A stretch of DNA of 64,000 bases, taken from Chloranthus sessilifolius. Lineage: Eukaryota > Streptophyta > Magnoliopsida > Chloranthales > Chloranthaceae. The stretch is from assembly GCA_021018995.1 (NCBI GenBank), contig CM037590.1, forward strand, positions 83,918,097 to 83,982,096. Direction: 5' to 3'. The notes under the pieces were generated by a model. It was not told the DNA's origin and did no database searches. It worked only from the letters and a program-made list of their open reading frames with translations. The first letter of the stretch is position 1, and every line of letters starts with the position of its first letter. This document shows positions 35,401 to 46,520 of the stretch, in pieces. Position numbers and translations under genes: made by a program.

Positions 35401-36317
35401 GCCTATTTTGGTAGTTGAGTTGTTCGATGTTTGGGGGATAGACTTCATGGGTCCCTTTCCTCCTTCCAATGGGTATAATTTCATTTTAGTAGCTGTGGAT
35501 TATGTATCCAAATGGATTGAAGCCACAGCCACTAAAACCAATGACCACAAAGTGGTTCTTAAATTTCTAAAGGATCACATTTTTTCCAGGTTTGGTTTTC
35601 CCAGAGCTATTATCAGTGATGGGGGAAGCCATTTTTGTAATAAACATTTTGAAACTTTATTGAAAAAATACTCTGTGACTCATAGAGTAGCCACTCCATA
35701 TCATCCACAAACTAGTGGACAAGTGGAGATTTCCAATAGAGAAATCAAACATATACTGGAAAAGACTGTGAAGAAGGATAGAAAGGATTGGTCCTTTAAG
35801 CTGAATGATGCATTGTGGGCATATAGGACAGCCTATAAAACCCCAATTGGCATGTCCCCATTCAGGTTGGTCTATGGCAAAGCATGCCATTTACCAGTGG
35901 AGTTAGAATATGAAGCCTTTTGGGCCATCAAAACATTGAACATGGATCTAACTACTACTGGTAATCACAGGAAACTGCAACTTGCTGAGTTGGAGGAGCT
36001 GAGAATGGATGCATACACAAATTCAAGAGTTTACAAAGAGAAAGTCAAAGCCTTCCATGATGAAAATTTGTTGAGAAGAGAGTTCACAGTTGGCTCTAAG
36101 GTATGGTTATTTAACTCAAAACTTAAGTTTTTTCCCGAAAGTAGATCCGATGGAAGGGCCATACATCATTCTGCATCTCCTTCCTGAGTCTGTTGACATC
36201 TTAGATCCAAGTAATGGAAGAATCGTGAAAGTAAATGGTCAGAGGCTTAAACCATGCATTGAAAATACCCAGGTGCCTGTGTTGCCCATCTACCATCAAG
36301 AGCCTCCCCAAATCTGA
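32497..36317 (+). pseudogene. Athila-B pol: protease, RT, RNase H, integrase with frameshifts
   Basis: Domains match Athila-A. Protease DLGASVNLLPYSIYEKLG is near 32820. A frameshift near 33070 lies in the second protease motif. RT (33469-34587) has WRVCIDYRKLN, FLDGYSGYNQ and catalytic FMDD near 34185. A TAG at 34585 replaces the Gln codon of Athila-A. RNase H is open 34615-34970 and damaged at its end. The integrase zinc region is broken near 35300, where the HCKSCQ motif is lost. The catalytic core is open 35297-36187 with Asp (35441), Asp (35618) and Glu (35726). A last frameshift near 36140 separates the C-terminus (36090-36317). Confidence 0.92.
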
Positions 36318-37008
36318 TGGTATACAACTGTACAATATGCTTTTATTTCATAGTTTTTGCTTAGTTTCTTTTTCTCTGTTTTTGTTCATGATTTGTCTCT
36401 TTTCGCATGGTTTAAATATGTGAAAAGTTAAGTCGCAAAGTACAAATTGCTTTTTCCCAAAGTTCAATTTACTTTTCGAAAAGAATCTGGATTGGTAACA
36501 AACTGCTCGAAAGCAAGGATTTTCTTTTCGAAAAGATGTTTCTGAAGCCATTTTTGTTTCGAAAAGATGTTTCTGAAGCCATTTTCTTTTTGAAAAGATG
36601 TTTCTGAAGCTATTAGCTTTTCGAATGGCACTGATGCCATTCTCAATTGTAAAAAGGTCTATTTTGGAACTTTTCGAAAACTTAAAAAGGACTTTGCGAA
36701 ATTAACTCTGAGCATATTTAAACCCTTTCGAAGTAAGGGTTTCATATCTGTTCCACAGAAATCCTATTTCTTTCTTTCCTTGCGTGATTTGAGAATCTAG
36801 CCACACTTTTCTTCACCTTGGTTCGATCATTTGAGCTTTCAGAGAAGGATTTTAGCTTCTAGTCTGGGAGATTTCAACAAGCAAGCAACACGTTCAATCA
36901 AAAAACCCTAGATCTCGGTATTTCTCTGCGCATTCTCTCTGTTTATCATTTGAAAATTTTGATTGTGTGTCAGCATCTGTTGTGGGCATTTTCATACATA
37001 AATTTAGA
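36318..37008 (+). promoter_or_regulatory. Putative internal promoter and 5' UTR of Athila-B ORF3
   Basis: Contains roughly nine NTCGAA/GCGAA motifs (36430-36740), including three tandem units of about 31 bp of the type GAAAAGATGTTTCTGAAGCC (36532-36615). A TATA-like TATTTAAA is at 36715-36722, a pyrimidine-rich leader and an AAACCCTAG motif near 36902 follow, then the ORF3 ATG at 37009. The arrangement matches 15770-16489 in Athila-A. Confidence 0.55.
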
Positions 37009-39473
37009 ATGGGAAAAGCGGAGAAATCATTGGCTGCCATGTTCCCAAAATCCTCTGCTAAGAAAGTTAGCAAACCTACCCCAAAAGGAAAAACCAAAAC
37101 TTCAGCCAAAAGAAAACTATCAATGGATAAAGCGGATAGGGTGGAGAAAGGGAAGAAAGTGAGACATGAGGAACCCATCCCTGCAGCTGCTAGTCCTGAG
37201 CCTGAGCTTCCTCCTCTGCCTATACATTTGGTACTGCCAAATCCATTTATTGAAGCTCGGTTAATTCGAATGATTGTGGATAAACTTTTCGTCAACAAAC
37301 TAGATTGTCTGCTATCTTTAAGATATATGAGAGATGCCTCACTAAGCAATATCCTTACCCCTCTGCCAGAGAAAATTTACCCACGAATGGTAAAGTTATG
37401 GTACCAAAACCTGGTAAAAGTCACTGAAAAAGATGCTGATGTCCCTACCCTGGTTATCTTTATTGATGATTGCGATCTAACTCCACATTTGAAGACATAG
37501 GAATGCTTTGGGGATACCTTCCAATTTGATCCTTCACGTCCATTGGTCGCACTGAAGCGCCTCCTTTAGAGAAATGGTGACATTTAACCCAAGGAATTGT
37601 TGGCACCGGATCCATAATGAGGAGAGACCTAGCCCCCAATTTTATTGATGGATTCCATTTTGAGGAAAGTTTTTATATGTCAAGACATGACCAAGAGAGA
37701 GAACACCAATTCTAGAGGCTCTCTTTCATTTTTCTAAGGCAATTTTTCAATGCCCCTATGTTAATTTTTGAAGCCATGATATTAGTGCCAAGTTGAAAAA
37801 GGAGCGTAAACTTAGTCGACTCCCATTTGGTAGATTGATCACAACCCTCCTCGAGCTAAATTTGATATTGATGACCGGGAACCATTTGAAGTCATAGCCC
37901 TCACAATTTTGGGAAAAAGGCTTGGACTACAGCCAAGCTGCATGTGAAAAGAATGAGAGAGGAAGGTGAACTGCACCGCACTGCATAATAATGAACTGCC
38001 TCAGAGCTCTTTAGAACCGTTTTGCCAGTCCCGAGGTGACTCTTTAGCACCAATTCTTGAAGCAACCTGCTAAACCACTGTGGTGACCAAATTCTTTAGT
38101 CACCCATTCTTGAAGAAACTATCCTTCCCATGGTGACCAGCTCTTTAGCTGCACCAATTCTTGAGGAAGTTGGCCTTTTACCCTCCTCACCTAGTCCAGC
38201 CCCTGCCATTTCACCTATCCCAGTTGTCCCATCTCCCATACCCACCATTATCCCAATTGTAGATTCCCCCTCTACACCAACCACTCCAACCATACTCACA
38301 CCACCAATTTCTCCCACCAATGCCTAAATTTTGGCTGCAGACTTTATTGCCCAATCTCCTTGCACTCCTCTGCTCCAAAGCCCCTCAAATTCACCTGCTC
38401 ATTCAGCCCACACACCTGAAGTATCCCATACACCTGAACCTGAGCCTTTCACTACAGAGGCTTATTCCTCATCAATGGGATCTATTTTTGAAACCATGGG
38501 GCTTGAACCTGTCCCTATACTTGACCCTCATCATTTCACTTACTTACCTACTTCTCCCTTTACAACCATTTCACCCATAGCACCTCCACCATCCACTTCA
38601 GTTGTACCAGTCCCTGCTATGCACACCTCCCCCACACCTGAATCCATTAACCAAATACTTGCCTACCTCCAATCCATACAAGCCCAACTACAAATCAACA
38701 CAGAAAACCAGTCTGTGACCAATCACCTTCTCCAAACCTTAGCCTCCACATCCCTCACAACTACCATTACCCTTGTACCTACTGTTGATGCCCATGCTAC
38801 CCAAACTGAACCAGAGGTAGTATTGGTTGATTTGCCCACCCCCACCACTATTGCCCACGCTACTGAAACTGAACCTGAAGTACCTCTGGTTGAGTCCCCT
38901 TCACCACTCCTCACTTTCTCTGAGCAAGCCACTCAGACCGACCCTGAAGTCCTCCTTCTGGACACTTCTTCTCCCACTCCCACAGCTGGGATACCTTTGG
39001 TCCCCTACCATTCCATTCCCCTTCCCAGATTTGCCACCCTCAGAAGAGCCATGGAAGAAAATCCATATATCTGTAGAGATGTTCTAAAGGGGTTAGTTGA
39101 TTTACAAGCCTACATTAGAACCCCTTATGAAAACCAGATTCGGAAATTGGAGTTATTTATGAAATTTGAGAGAGAGAAAATGAAGGACTTGCTGGGTCAA
39201 ACCTTTCAGATGGTTCGGAGTGAGCAGCACAAGGTGACCATGTTGCAAGCACAGCTTGACCAGGAAAAACTGAAGACCACTAGACTTGGCAAGTACATTG
39301 GCCTCACCAAAAAGATCAAATCAGAGGAATACACTGAGCTGCAAAACACAATCCAGGAGAAAGCTAAATCAAGTTTAGACTCCAATACTGATTCTAGTTC
39401 TGACTCTGACAGTGACTCCAGTTCTGAGCCCATTGAACTAACTTATGATACAGATTTTGACCCTAGTTATTAA
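37009..39473 (+). pseudogene. Athila-B ORF3 (full-length architecture)
   Basis: Starts MGKAEKSLAAMFPKSSAKKV with a Lys-rich tail (GKKVRHEEPIP), then LRYMRDASLSNILTPLPEKI and LVIFIDDCDLT, open to 37500. From 37500 to about 38110 the homologous domain is present but riddled with small indels. From 38331 to 39473 a 380-codon frame is open: a Pro/Thr/Ser-rich linker with repeated 'ATQTEPEV', a conserved block (PLPRFATLRRAMEENPYICR, DVLKGLVDLQAYIRTPYENQ), a coiled coil (HKVTMLQAQLDQEKLKTTRL) and an acidic Ser/Asp tail ending DTDFDPSY. Athila-C shares the tail block. The layout suggests a DNA- or RNA-associated scaffold; function unknown. Confidence 0.72.
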
Positions 39474-41212
39474 AGCACTTTGTACTTATCTGTGTTATGA
39501 GTTTGTAATAAAAATTCTGGTTTTTCTTGTGAAATTACTGTGCATTTCTGTCTGTCCTCTTGTCATCATGATTTTTTTCTTACTTGTTTCTCTTCTTTGC
39601 TTTGGACCAAAGGTGGACCCTGCACCCTTTGGTTTGGGGTGTGATGAAATGTCAATAATCAATAATTGAGTTAACATCAATGCAACTTATGATGATCAGG
39701 AATTTTGAAAATGAAGTAATTTCACACCGCTTTTGAAAAAATAAAAATGAAGAAGTTAAAACTTTTGAAATTAATTTCTAGTGTAATTCTAATACTTTCA
39801 TGAAGTGAATGTCAAGAAATTTCAAAAGAAAATTGATGTTTTAGTAAACCTAAAAGAGGGAAAAAAAGGATGATATACCTGAATTTGATAAAAAACCACA
39901 CCCAAAGTGAGGTTTGGGCTGAAATGTATTCTTTGGAGGTATGAATTGGCATTAATTTTTTCGCTTTTGGGACTGATTTGAACTCGCTTATTGCACTAGA
40001 AGTTACACATATCCAAATTGAAATAATTTGACAAAGAATCATGATATTAAAGACATGATGTAAGGCCTCCTTTTGGACAGCTTTGAACTCAAAAGCCTCA
40101 CCTTTTGAAACGCCCTTGATACACCCATTTGAGCTTTACAAATCTAAGATTTCTTTGAAACCTCATCTAATCCTCATCAACTTCATTTAGCCTAACCTCA
40201 CTAGAAGTCAAGATAAAGGAAGGAAGTCAAGAAAGGAGAATTGAGTAATGATTTGACAACAAGAGGAGAATAAAAATTGAAGGCAATGATGTATCAAATA
40301 GAAGAAATGTGGCATTCCCAATGCTAATTTGAAAAAAAATATAAAAAATAAAAAATGAGAAAAACAAAAGAGAGAAGGCATTTAATTGGAAGCTTTGAAA
40401 AGAAAGAGAAAAGATGGCCACTTTGGCTCGAAATTCAAAGAAGAAGATGAAAATATGTCAATTAAAGAAGGTTTGTATCACCTCCTATCACCTTGACTGA
40501 CTTCTCAATTTTGAACACCATTCCACCCCTTTATTCTTGAGAAATTTCTCCCATAAGCCACATTACAACCCCAGTAAAGTCCTTACTGATCAATGATGGA
40601 TTGATCTGTCACATGGAGATAAGAATTTGTGTAATCTATGGTGAAAAGAGCAGTGAATTCTGAACTAAAAGCAACGCCTATGCTCATGCTTACAGTCCTA
40701 TTTGAGGGCTATAACCGCTCTTGAGCCGTGTGAAATAGTACAACCCTCTTACTTGCATGTTGAGTGAAAATCCTGGTGAGAGTTGGGTTTGAAATCAACC
40801 CATTGGGGTAACATCAAAGATGGATTCCTAAATAGAAGGCAAACTGTTCATTAATTTTTCTTATAAATAACCTTTGACATAAATTGACTGAGTAGCAATA
40901 AGAATTACAGCAGAATTTTAGTTTTGAACTGATGTTTTTCTTGAAAATCTTCTTACAACATGACTGATGCAGGTGTGAATAAACAGATTGGATGAAAGTT
41001 CGCTGTAACAGAACTACTGTGATCTTAACAGATTCATTGAAGAAGTTTGTGGGTACCTTCACTGAAAACCCTCAGGAGACTTCACTCCTCCACTAGGGAT
41101 CACCTAGGGGTTTAAAAGGCTTGCTGCATATGCTAAATGCAACTGTGCTCCCTACAAAAGTGGATGTTTACTTTGTTTTTATTTTGTCTTTGCTCAGGGA
41201 CTAGCAAAGCTT
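39474..41212 (+). other. Athila-B 3' non-coding region
   Basis: Homologous to 18161-19913, with many more small indels. It contains the internal PPT-like motif (39629-39643) and the conserved pre-PPT block (about 41040-41140). No credible ORF. Confidence 0.75.
39629..39643 (+). other. Internal PPT-like duplicate after ORF3 (Athila-B)
   Basis: TTGGTTTGGGGTGTG, about 1,580 bp before the real PPT. The same spacing is seen in Athila-A. Confidence 0.5.
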
Positions 41213-41225
41213 AGGTTTGGGGGTG
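41213..41225 (+). other. Athila-B polypurine tract
   Basis: AGGTTTGGGGGTG directly before the LTR start TGTTGAG. Confidence 0.87.
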
Positions 41226-43092
41226 TGTTGAGAACTGGAAAATGCCATTTTTCACCCCTTAACCTGAGTCTTGATAGACCTTTGAGAGAACTAAATAAGT
41301 GTTCTAAGTGCTTGTGTTTCAGCTAACAATAAAGACAGGCTTAACCATAAAAGCATCTTAAAAGTGCCAAAAAGATGACAATCCATGTCGATTCAAAGGA
41401 AGAAAGAAGGGACAACCTCACTAGCTATTAAAAGGTCTGAACTGAAGAGGCAAAGACCTGATCTCAACCCAGAAAAGAAGTATGGAGCAATTCGAACAGA
41501 AAAATGCACTACAGAGTACTTTTCGCAAAGAACCTGAACTGTTCGCAAAGAACCTGAACTCTACGAAAAGAACTAAAAACTCCAGGCTTAGCTTTCGAAG
41601 AGCACCTGAACTCTTCGAAGAGATGATTGACCTTTTCGAAAAGAAGAAAACTCCATTCGAACAGAACCAGAGCATTGCGAAAAGAGCTTCAGGAGTTACA
41701 ACACCTTGCGAAAAGTCCTCTAAACTATGCGAAAAGGTATTCTGGAGATTCCCAAATTTTGCAAGGGCAATTTAGTAATCTTTTTCACGCGTCCCAATGC
41801 ATTTAAAAACCTAGGGACATTCCAGAGGATTCTAAGCATGAAGTGAAGGCATATTCTACCCCATGTGAGCACCCAGAGATAAAATAACTTGGCGGGAACT
41901 TCTAGAAACTCTAACAAACTTTCAAAATGCATAACAGAATTGATGCTTTTGTCACCTGATTGGCTGAACCAGATCGAGCAATTCTGATTGGCCAGAACAG
42001 ATCTGGATCCTTGTGCTCGACTACCATTGGTCGATACAGATCTGAGCACTTCTAATTGGTTGATACACATCTGAACTGGACTTAGGGAAAACTATAAATA
42101 GACGAACCATTTGCCCAATTTGGGCATCCAGATTTTGAGTTTCATTCCTATTCCCCCATTTCCAAATCAGATAGTTTGTCTGAAATCCCTGTAATAACCT
42201 CACTTTTACTTGCAATTGAGAGCTGTGAGATACTCCTGTAATTCAAAGGAGAGTTGTATTCAAGACTACAAATCTGAGAGCTGTTTAAGCTGTGCTCTGT
42301 AATTGTAATGGTGATTTTGAAAAGGTTGCTGTAAACCGTACATTCTCAATTGGACTCATGTTAAGGGTTCCCTCTGATCTCCTTATTGCATTAGACTCCT
42401 TTAGATTTACTATTATTCATGCAATTTCCCTTGATTCATTAATCCTGTGAGAATTAGTGTTTGTAACCTAATCTCTCACGACATTTGTAGTGATGCTTCT
42501 TGTTCTAAATTAAGGATTTGGATTAAAAGACTATTGGATGGTCTGTGGCCATTAAAGTGGACAGACCATAGCCTTAAGCCTAAATCTAATCCTTGAGTTA
42601 GATTTATTTCTCTTACATCTGTGCTGGTAGCCAGATGAAGATTGGATCATCCCTCAGTTGAGCTGCAGTCTTTCTCATTGTATTTCAAGGACCAAATCAA
42701 AGTTAGATATTACTTCTCCATTTTTTATAAGTTTACCTCAAAATTTCCCCAACTCGGATCTGGATCATTTAGTTTAACTTTTACTTTTATCATTTAGTTA
42801 ATGTGACAAATTCAACCCCCATCTTATGTGCTTTCTAGATAGGATAAGAGGCCAGATCTGGTAGCTTAGATCTGGAGGTTTATCTTACATTTTAGACAAA
42901 TTCTCTGTGGACGATCTTTTACTCACTTACATTTAAAACTTGCTACAATTGGCCCTGATCTTGCAGGCTAATTCACTTCTCTCTGTGCTGATATTTCTTT
43001 ACTCTTTTTAATATTCTAGATTCATTATAACTTAGCAGTTGCAAACCTGTTTTCAAAATACAAATAAATCAAGCACACTTAGAACGACAACA
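41226..43092 (+). repeat. Athila-B 3' LTR
   Basis: 1,867 bp, same ends as 28800-30660, TATA box at 42093-42100, U3 array about 41488-41735. Followed by the GAGGG duplication. Confidence 0.95.
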
Positions 43093-43497
43093 GAGGGCCA
43101 GGATAAGAACTCCTCCAAACCCGCCTGCTCAAGTAAATACTTCACCACAGGGGGAACGTAGTAGTAGAAGTCGTGGAAGTCCAGACAGCCCCCACGGAAC
43201 CCGATATGGGGCAAGGCCTGCATCAAGAGAGAAAAATGCATCAGGCAGAGGAAATGGAGCAAAGCTGCACAAAAGGAAGAACTAAACTTATCTTTTACCT
43301 TGCCCACTATGTCAAAGTTGGAGATATGGATGTACTGCTGATGAAGAAGGCCAACTCGGGTGGCCTTGCCCTACATCTCAAGCAAAGGACCCGCCTGGCG
43401 CTCTATCACGAAAAATTACTCCCCACGGGGACCATAAACTACATTGGGCCTCTCCTCATGGCCCTCCTCAGGTGCGTACTCTTCATCACCAGACATT

Positions 43498-44621
43498 CTG
43501 GGGCAAAAGCAAGCAATCACATCAAAGCAGGTCAGTGATAAAGAACCATTTCTTTCTACAAGCCAAGGGAAAGTAAGTATGCTCATCCATTTTCTATTAT
43601 TTTTATAAACAAAGATACACATATACATAAACAAAAAAAATCCCTTTTTAATAGAATGAAAATACAAAAAAAAAAATCCCTTCCTTTTTATCTTCAAAAA
43701 TAATAAAAATAAAACAAATTTCCCCCTCTCTATATTTGAAAAAATATATATATATTAAAAAAAACAAAAAAAGTTTTTTTCTTTATGCTCCTAAAATCAA
43801 AAACCAAAAAAAGAAGTCCTTTTATGTTTAGAAAAACACAAGTTAAAAACAAAAAAAAACAAAAAAAGAGGAAGTCTTTTCTTTATGCTTCTAAAATCAA
43901 AAGCCAAAAAAGAAGTCCTTTTATGTTTAGAAAAGTAAAAGTTAAAAATAACAAAGTCTTTTTTTTATGCTTCTAAAATCAAAAACCAAAAAAGAAGTCC
44001 TTTTATGTTTATAAAAACAAAAGCTAAAAAAAAATCCCTCCTTTTATGTCCATAAAATATAAAAAAATCCTTCTTTTATGTTTATAAAAACAAAATAAAA
44101 CAACAAAACTAAAATTTCAAAAAAAATAAAAAAAATAAAAAAAAAATCAATGCCTTAGTTAGTTTCAAACAAAAAAAAAAACAAAAATGAAATCCTTTTC
44201 CTTAATTAATTTTAAGAGAAATCAAAAATCATTTTCCTTAATTTTCAAAAAATATAGAAATCAAAATCATTTTCCTTAATTAATTTTCAAAAAAATAGAA
44301 ATAAAAAATCCCTTATCCCTAAATAAAAGACCAAAAATCCTTGATTTATATTCAAAATGAAAACAAAAAAAAAATAATAATAAAACCCCTTTCCATATGA
44401 ACAAATAAAAACAACACATAAAAAATATATATAAATATATTATGCATTAATCCATAAAACAGTAAAAATAGGGCATCATTCAAAAAAAAAAATCATCAAC
44501 ACATTATCAATAAGCATACTTACAACGAAAATAAACCATTATTCATCTAAGAATGCGAGATCATGATCATATTTGCAAGAAAAGGCAAGAAAAATCAAAG
44601 AAATAGGTTTTAAATGGTTAC
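43498..44621 (-). other. Leader intron of the antisense PMD gene (A/T-rich)
   Basis: On the minus strand the segment starts CACAAG|GTAACC (44621) and ends TTTTGCCCCAG|A just before the ATG (43498). It is 1,124 nt and very A/T-rich. Three related units of about 83-100 bp lie at 43782-44050 (anchor TTATGCTTCTAAAATCAAAA, then AAGTCCTTTTATGTTTA). Low complexity of this kind is common in plant leader introns. Confidence 0.6.
43782..44050. repeat. Tandem A/T-rich units in the leader intron
   Basis: The phrase TTATGCTYCTAAAATCAAAA recurs at about 43783, 43883 and 43966, each followed by AAGAAGTCCTTTTATGTTTA after about 15 nt. Unit lengths are about 100 and 83 bp, with variable A runs. Confidence 0.75.
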
Positions 44622-44900
44622 CTTGTGAAGGAAATGGGGTCTTTGATCTAGCGCGATGTGGACGATCAATCGGCGCGAGCAAATGCCGGCAATGAGGCAC
44701 GTGTAGAGGCGATATAAAGGAACCTAGGGGAGCCCGATTTTCGGTTTGAAGAGAAGGGGAGAAAATATTTTCGAAAATATGCCCTTGCTGCCTGAACTAG
44801 GGTTGTCTAAATTCGAAACCCAGCCATGCCTGGCGTAACTAATAGTTACGCCAGCCACTTATGAGTCGGGTTTTGGGCCGGGTATGGGTCACCTGCATAG
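44622..44900 (-). promoter_or_regulatory. 5' UTR exon and promoter region of the antisense PMD gene, with a perfect palindrome
   Basis: Upstream of the leader intron donor lies a stretch of higher GC content. The palindrome at 44830-44854 is perfect: arms CTGGCGTAACTA and TAGTTACGCCAG around a central A. TATA-like segments on the minus strand are CATATTTTC (about 44780) and TTTATATC (44711-44719). The exact transcription start cannot be decided from sequence. Confidence 0.5.
44830..44854. repeat. Perfect 25-nt palindrome upstream of the antisense PMD gene
   Basis: Twelve base pairs without mismatch around one central base. Same motif as in the Tat1 leader (551-670), at 26242 and in the 3' LTR (47342). 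Confidence 0.92.
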
Positions 44901-45059
44901 CTCGGTCCCCCCCCTCTCTTCATTTTGTTACTCCCAGCCGATGCACGTGCTTCTAAACAGTATGTTGATCCTCATTCAACTTGCCCAAGAAGCCGTGCTA
45001 GAATAAAATGGATCGAGATTAATAGGCATCCCGATCATATACAGAAAAATATGAAAAAG

Positions 45060-45410
45060 TCTAAAAAATGATAAAAAGATCCCACATAAAAAGCCAAAAA
45101 TAATTCACATAAAATGATAGAATAATTCACATAAAATAATAGTTCTGAAAAAATCAGAAAAATCTCATAAAATGATAGCTTCAAAAGACCAAAAAATCAT
45201 ATAAAATGATAACTTCAAAATCTAAAAATCCACAAAAAAGATAAAGAAAATCCCAAAAATAATTCGCATAAAATAATAGAAGTAATAAAGTGATAAAATC
45301 ACATGAAATGATAACTTAAAATCCAATGAAATTACATAAAATGATAACTCAAAATCTAAATATCACATAAAATGATAAACACAAAAAGGTAAAAAATTTC
45401 TCACATAAAA
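45060..45410. repeat. CATAAAATGATA repeats in the Tat1 tail
   Basis: CATAAAATRATA or close variants recur about ten times with spacing of roughly 20-45 nt, separated by A-rich linkers such as CTTCAAAATC. Strand composition is A-rich on plus. No ORF. Confidence 0.8.
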
Positions 45411-45430
45411 TAACAACAATGTATGTTTTG

Positions 45431-45607
45431 AAAAGACAGCACGTACTCCCAAAAAGCGTTGCGACATCTATTCGCTCCACTCGGGTAGTCATGCTAAATA
45501 AACTTCAGGATCAATGGGTTTGCCCAAAGACCTCAAACCCTGCTTCAAGCAGAGGCACCCGTGACCAGTTAAATGAGGCAGTCTATGCCTCATATGATTG
45601 GATGCAC
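45431..45607. repeat. Direct repeat, copy 1, in the Tat1 tail
   Basis: About 177 bp that match 46346-46520 at roughly four positions in five. Shared anchors are ATGCTAAATAAACTTC, GGATCAATGGGTT and TGCTTCAAGCAG. The period is about 915 bp. Confidence 0.82.
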
Positions 45608-46345
45608 ATGCGTGTTTCGATGTGGTAAAATGTCAATATTTTATCGACAATGCAACTGTGCTATATTAATATCCTAAGTCTAAGGTTCGCCTTGGATTTT
45701 TGGATCCTACTTTGAAATAGGAGCAACGGTGTCAATCTCGATCAAACGGTCAATGTTTTGATCGAGTCGACTCCACTGCTAAATCTGTGCGATGAGAGCT
45801 TTGTTGGTGGATTCATAGGAATGGGAGTGTCTAACTTGAGATTTATCACGAGCTATTTCGAAGTTGTGGACTCTTGGTCTGTGCTATCTGGGCGTGCACC
45901 CTACAGGGTTTGAGGTCTGGGTAACTCTGTTATGAAAAAGGTCAATCATTGGTTGAGACCAACCTATTGAAAAATAAACTACTTATCAATCAACTATGTG
46001 TAAATATGCATGCAGAAGGGTTCATTTCCCTTATTTTCGCAGGCTTAAAACCTGTATTGGCACGGTATCCCTGTAAACTTTACGCCATGCGTCTGGGTAT
46101 TCGTAGGATGGTCGTTTGTTCTCGTAAATTATACTCGGATGAGGTCTGGGTCGAGATTTCTCTCGCCTTTTTTGATTATTGTCCCTAATGGGTGCATATT
46201 TATGCATAGTTAAATGATTTGTAAGATCATTATCGGTAGAGACCAGGATTAGGTGTCCCCTTCAGTGGGCACCCGATGTTTGCCAGATCTGTTCAGTGTC
46301 ATTTGAGGTTGGATACTTTGGGTCATGATGAACCGGGGCACATTG
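45608..46345. other. Tat1 tail, spacer between the direct repeats
   Basis: No convincing coding sequence. Contains phrases typical of LTR-retrotransposon tails, e.g. TCGATCAAACGGTCAATG with partial inverted symmetry near 45741. Short ORFs here have no recognisable domain. Confidence 0.5.
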
Positions 46346-46520
46346 GAAAAGTAGCACACACTTCCAAAAAGCATTGCGATATTTGTTCATTCCGCTCTGG
46401 TAGTTATGCTAAATAAACTTCGGGATCAATGGGTTCGCCCAAAGACCTCGAACCTTGCTTCAAGCAGGGGCACCCGCGACCAGTCAGATGTGGTGGTCAA
46501 TGCCTCATATGGTTGGACAC
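46346..46520. repeat. Direct repeat, copy 2, in the Tat1 tail
   Basis: Second copy of 45431-45607; see there. The copies have diverged by both transitions and small indels. Confidence 0.82.

Larger units (their letters stand above)
28800..43092 (+). mobile_element. Athila-B: complete Athila-like retrotransposon nested in Tat1
   Basis: 14,293 bp with LTRs of 1,861 and 1,867 bp that are nearly identical by eye, a good tRNA-Asp PBS, a CCHC-containing gag, pol, full-length ORF3, PPT and perfect GAGGG duplications. It is a different subfamily from Athila-A: the LTRs differ at many sites but align along their length. Coding regions are damaged mostly by small indels rather than stops. It lies in an exon of Tat1's antisense PMD gene, so it arrived after Tat1. 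Confidence 0.95.
26928..43497 (-). pseudogene. Antisense spliced PMD (aminotransferase-like plant mobile domain) gene in Tat1, split by Athila-B
   Basis: Minus-strand gene model. The ATG is at 43494-43496, followed by MSGDEEYAPEEG. Exons: 43497-43299, 43217-43093 joined to 28794-28242 across Athila-B, 28152-27988, 27891-27521, 27422-27100 and 26996-26928. Introns of 81, 89, 96, 98 and 103 nt all fit GT-AG (43218-43298, 28153-28241, 27892-27987, 27423-27520, 26997-27099). PMD hallmarks are ALPHIGFRGGCLDFHDFYYY, LIERFHPETMSFHTAYA, MTLTLVDWVMIVCIRVGGIP, DYPPRGQLHG, DLELYIEPTRVIVLAHIMLL and YDWGGARYAVLMYGIA. Premature stops, several at Gln codons, mark it as a pseudogene. PMD proteins such as MAIN and MAIL1 act in silencing; what the retroelement versions do is not settled. 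Confidence 0.75.

Noticed and set aside
41482..41775. ORFs of 63-97 codons over the TTCGAA arrays in the Athila LTRs
   Set aside because: Open in several LTRs because unit lengths are near multiples of three, but starts, frames and ends differ between LTRs and there is no domain.
43560..44580. A/T-rich low-complexity stretch as a scaffold attachment region or satellite
   Set aside because: It is better explained as the leader intron of the antisense PMD gene, bounded by good splice sites. Not excluded, but there is no positive evidence.
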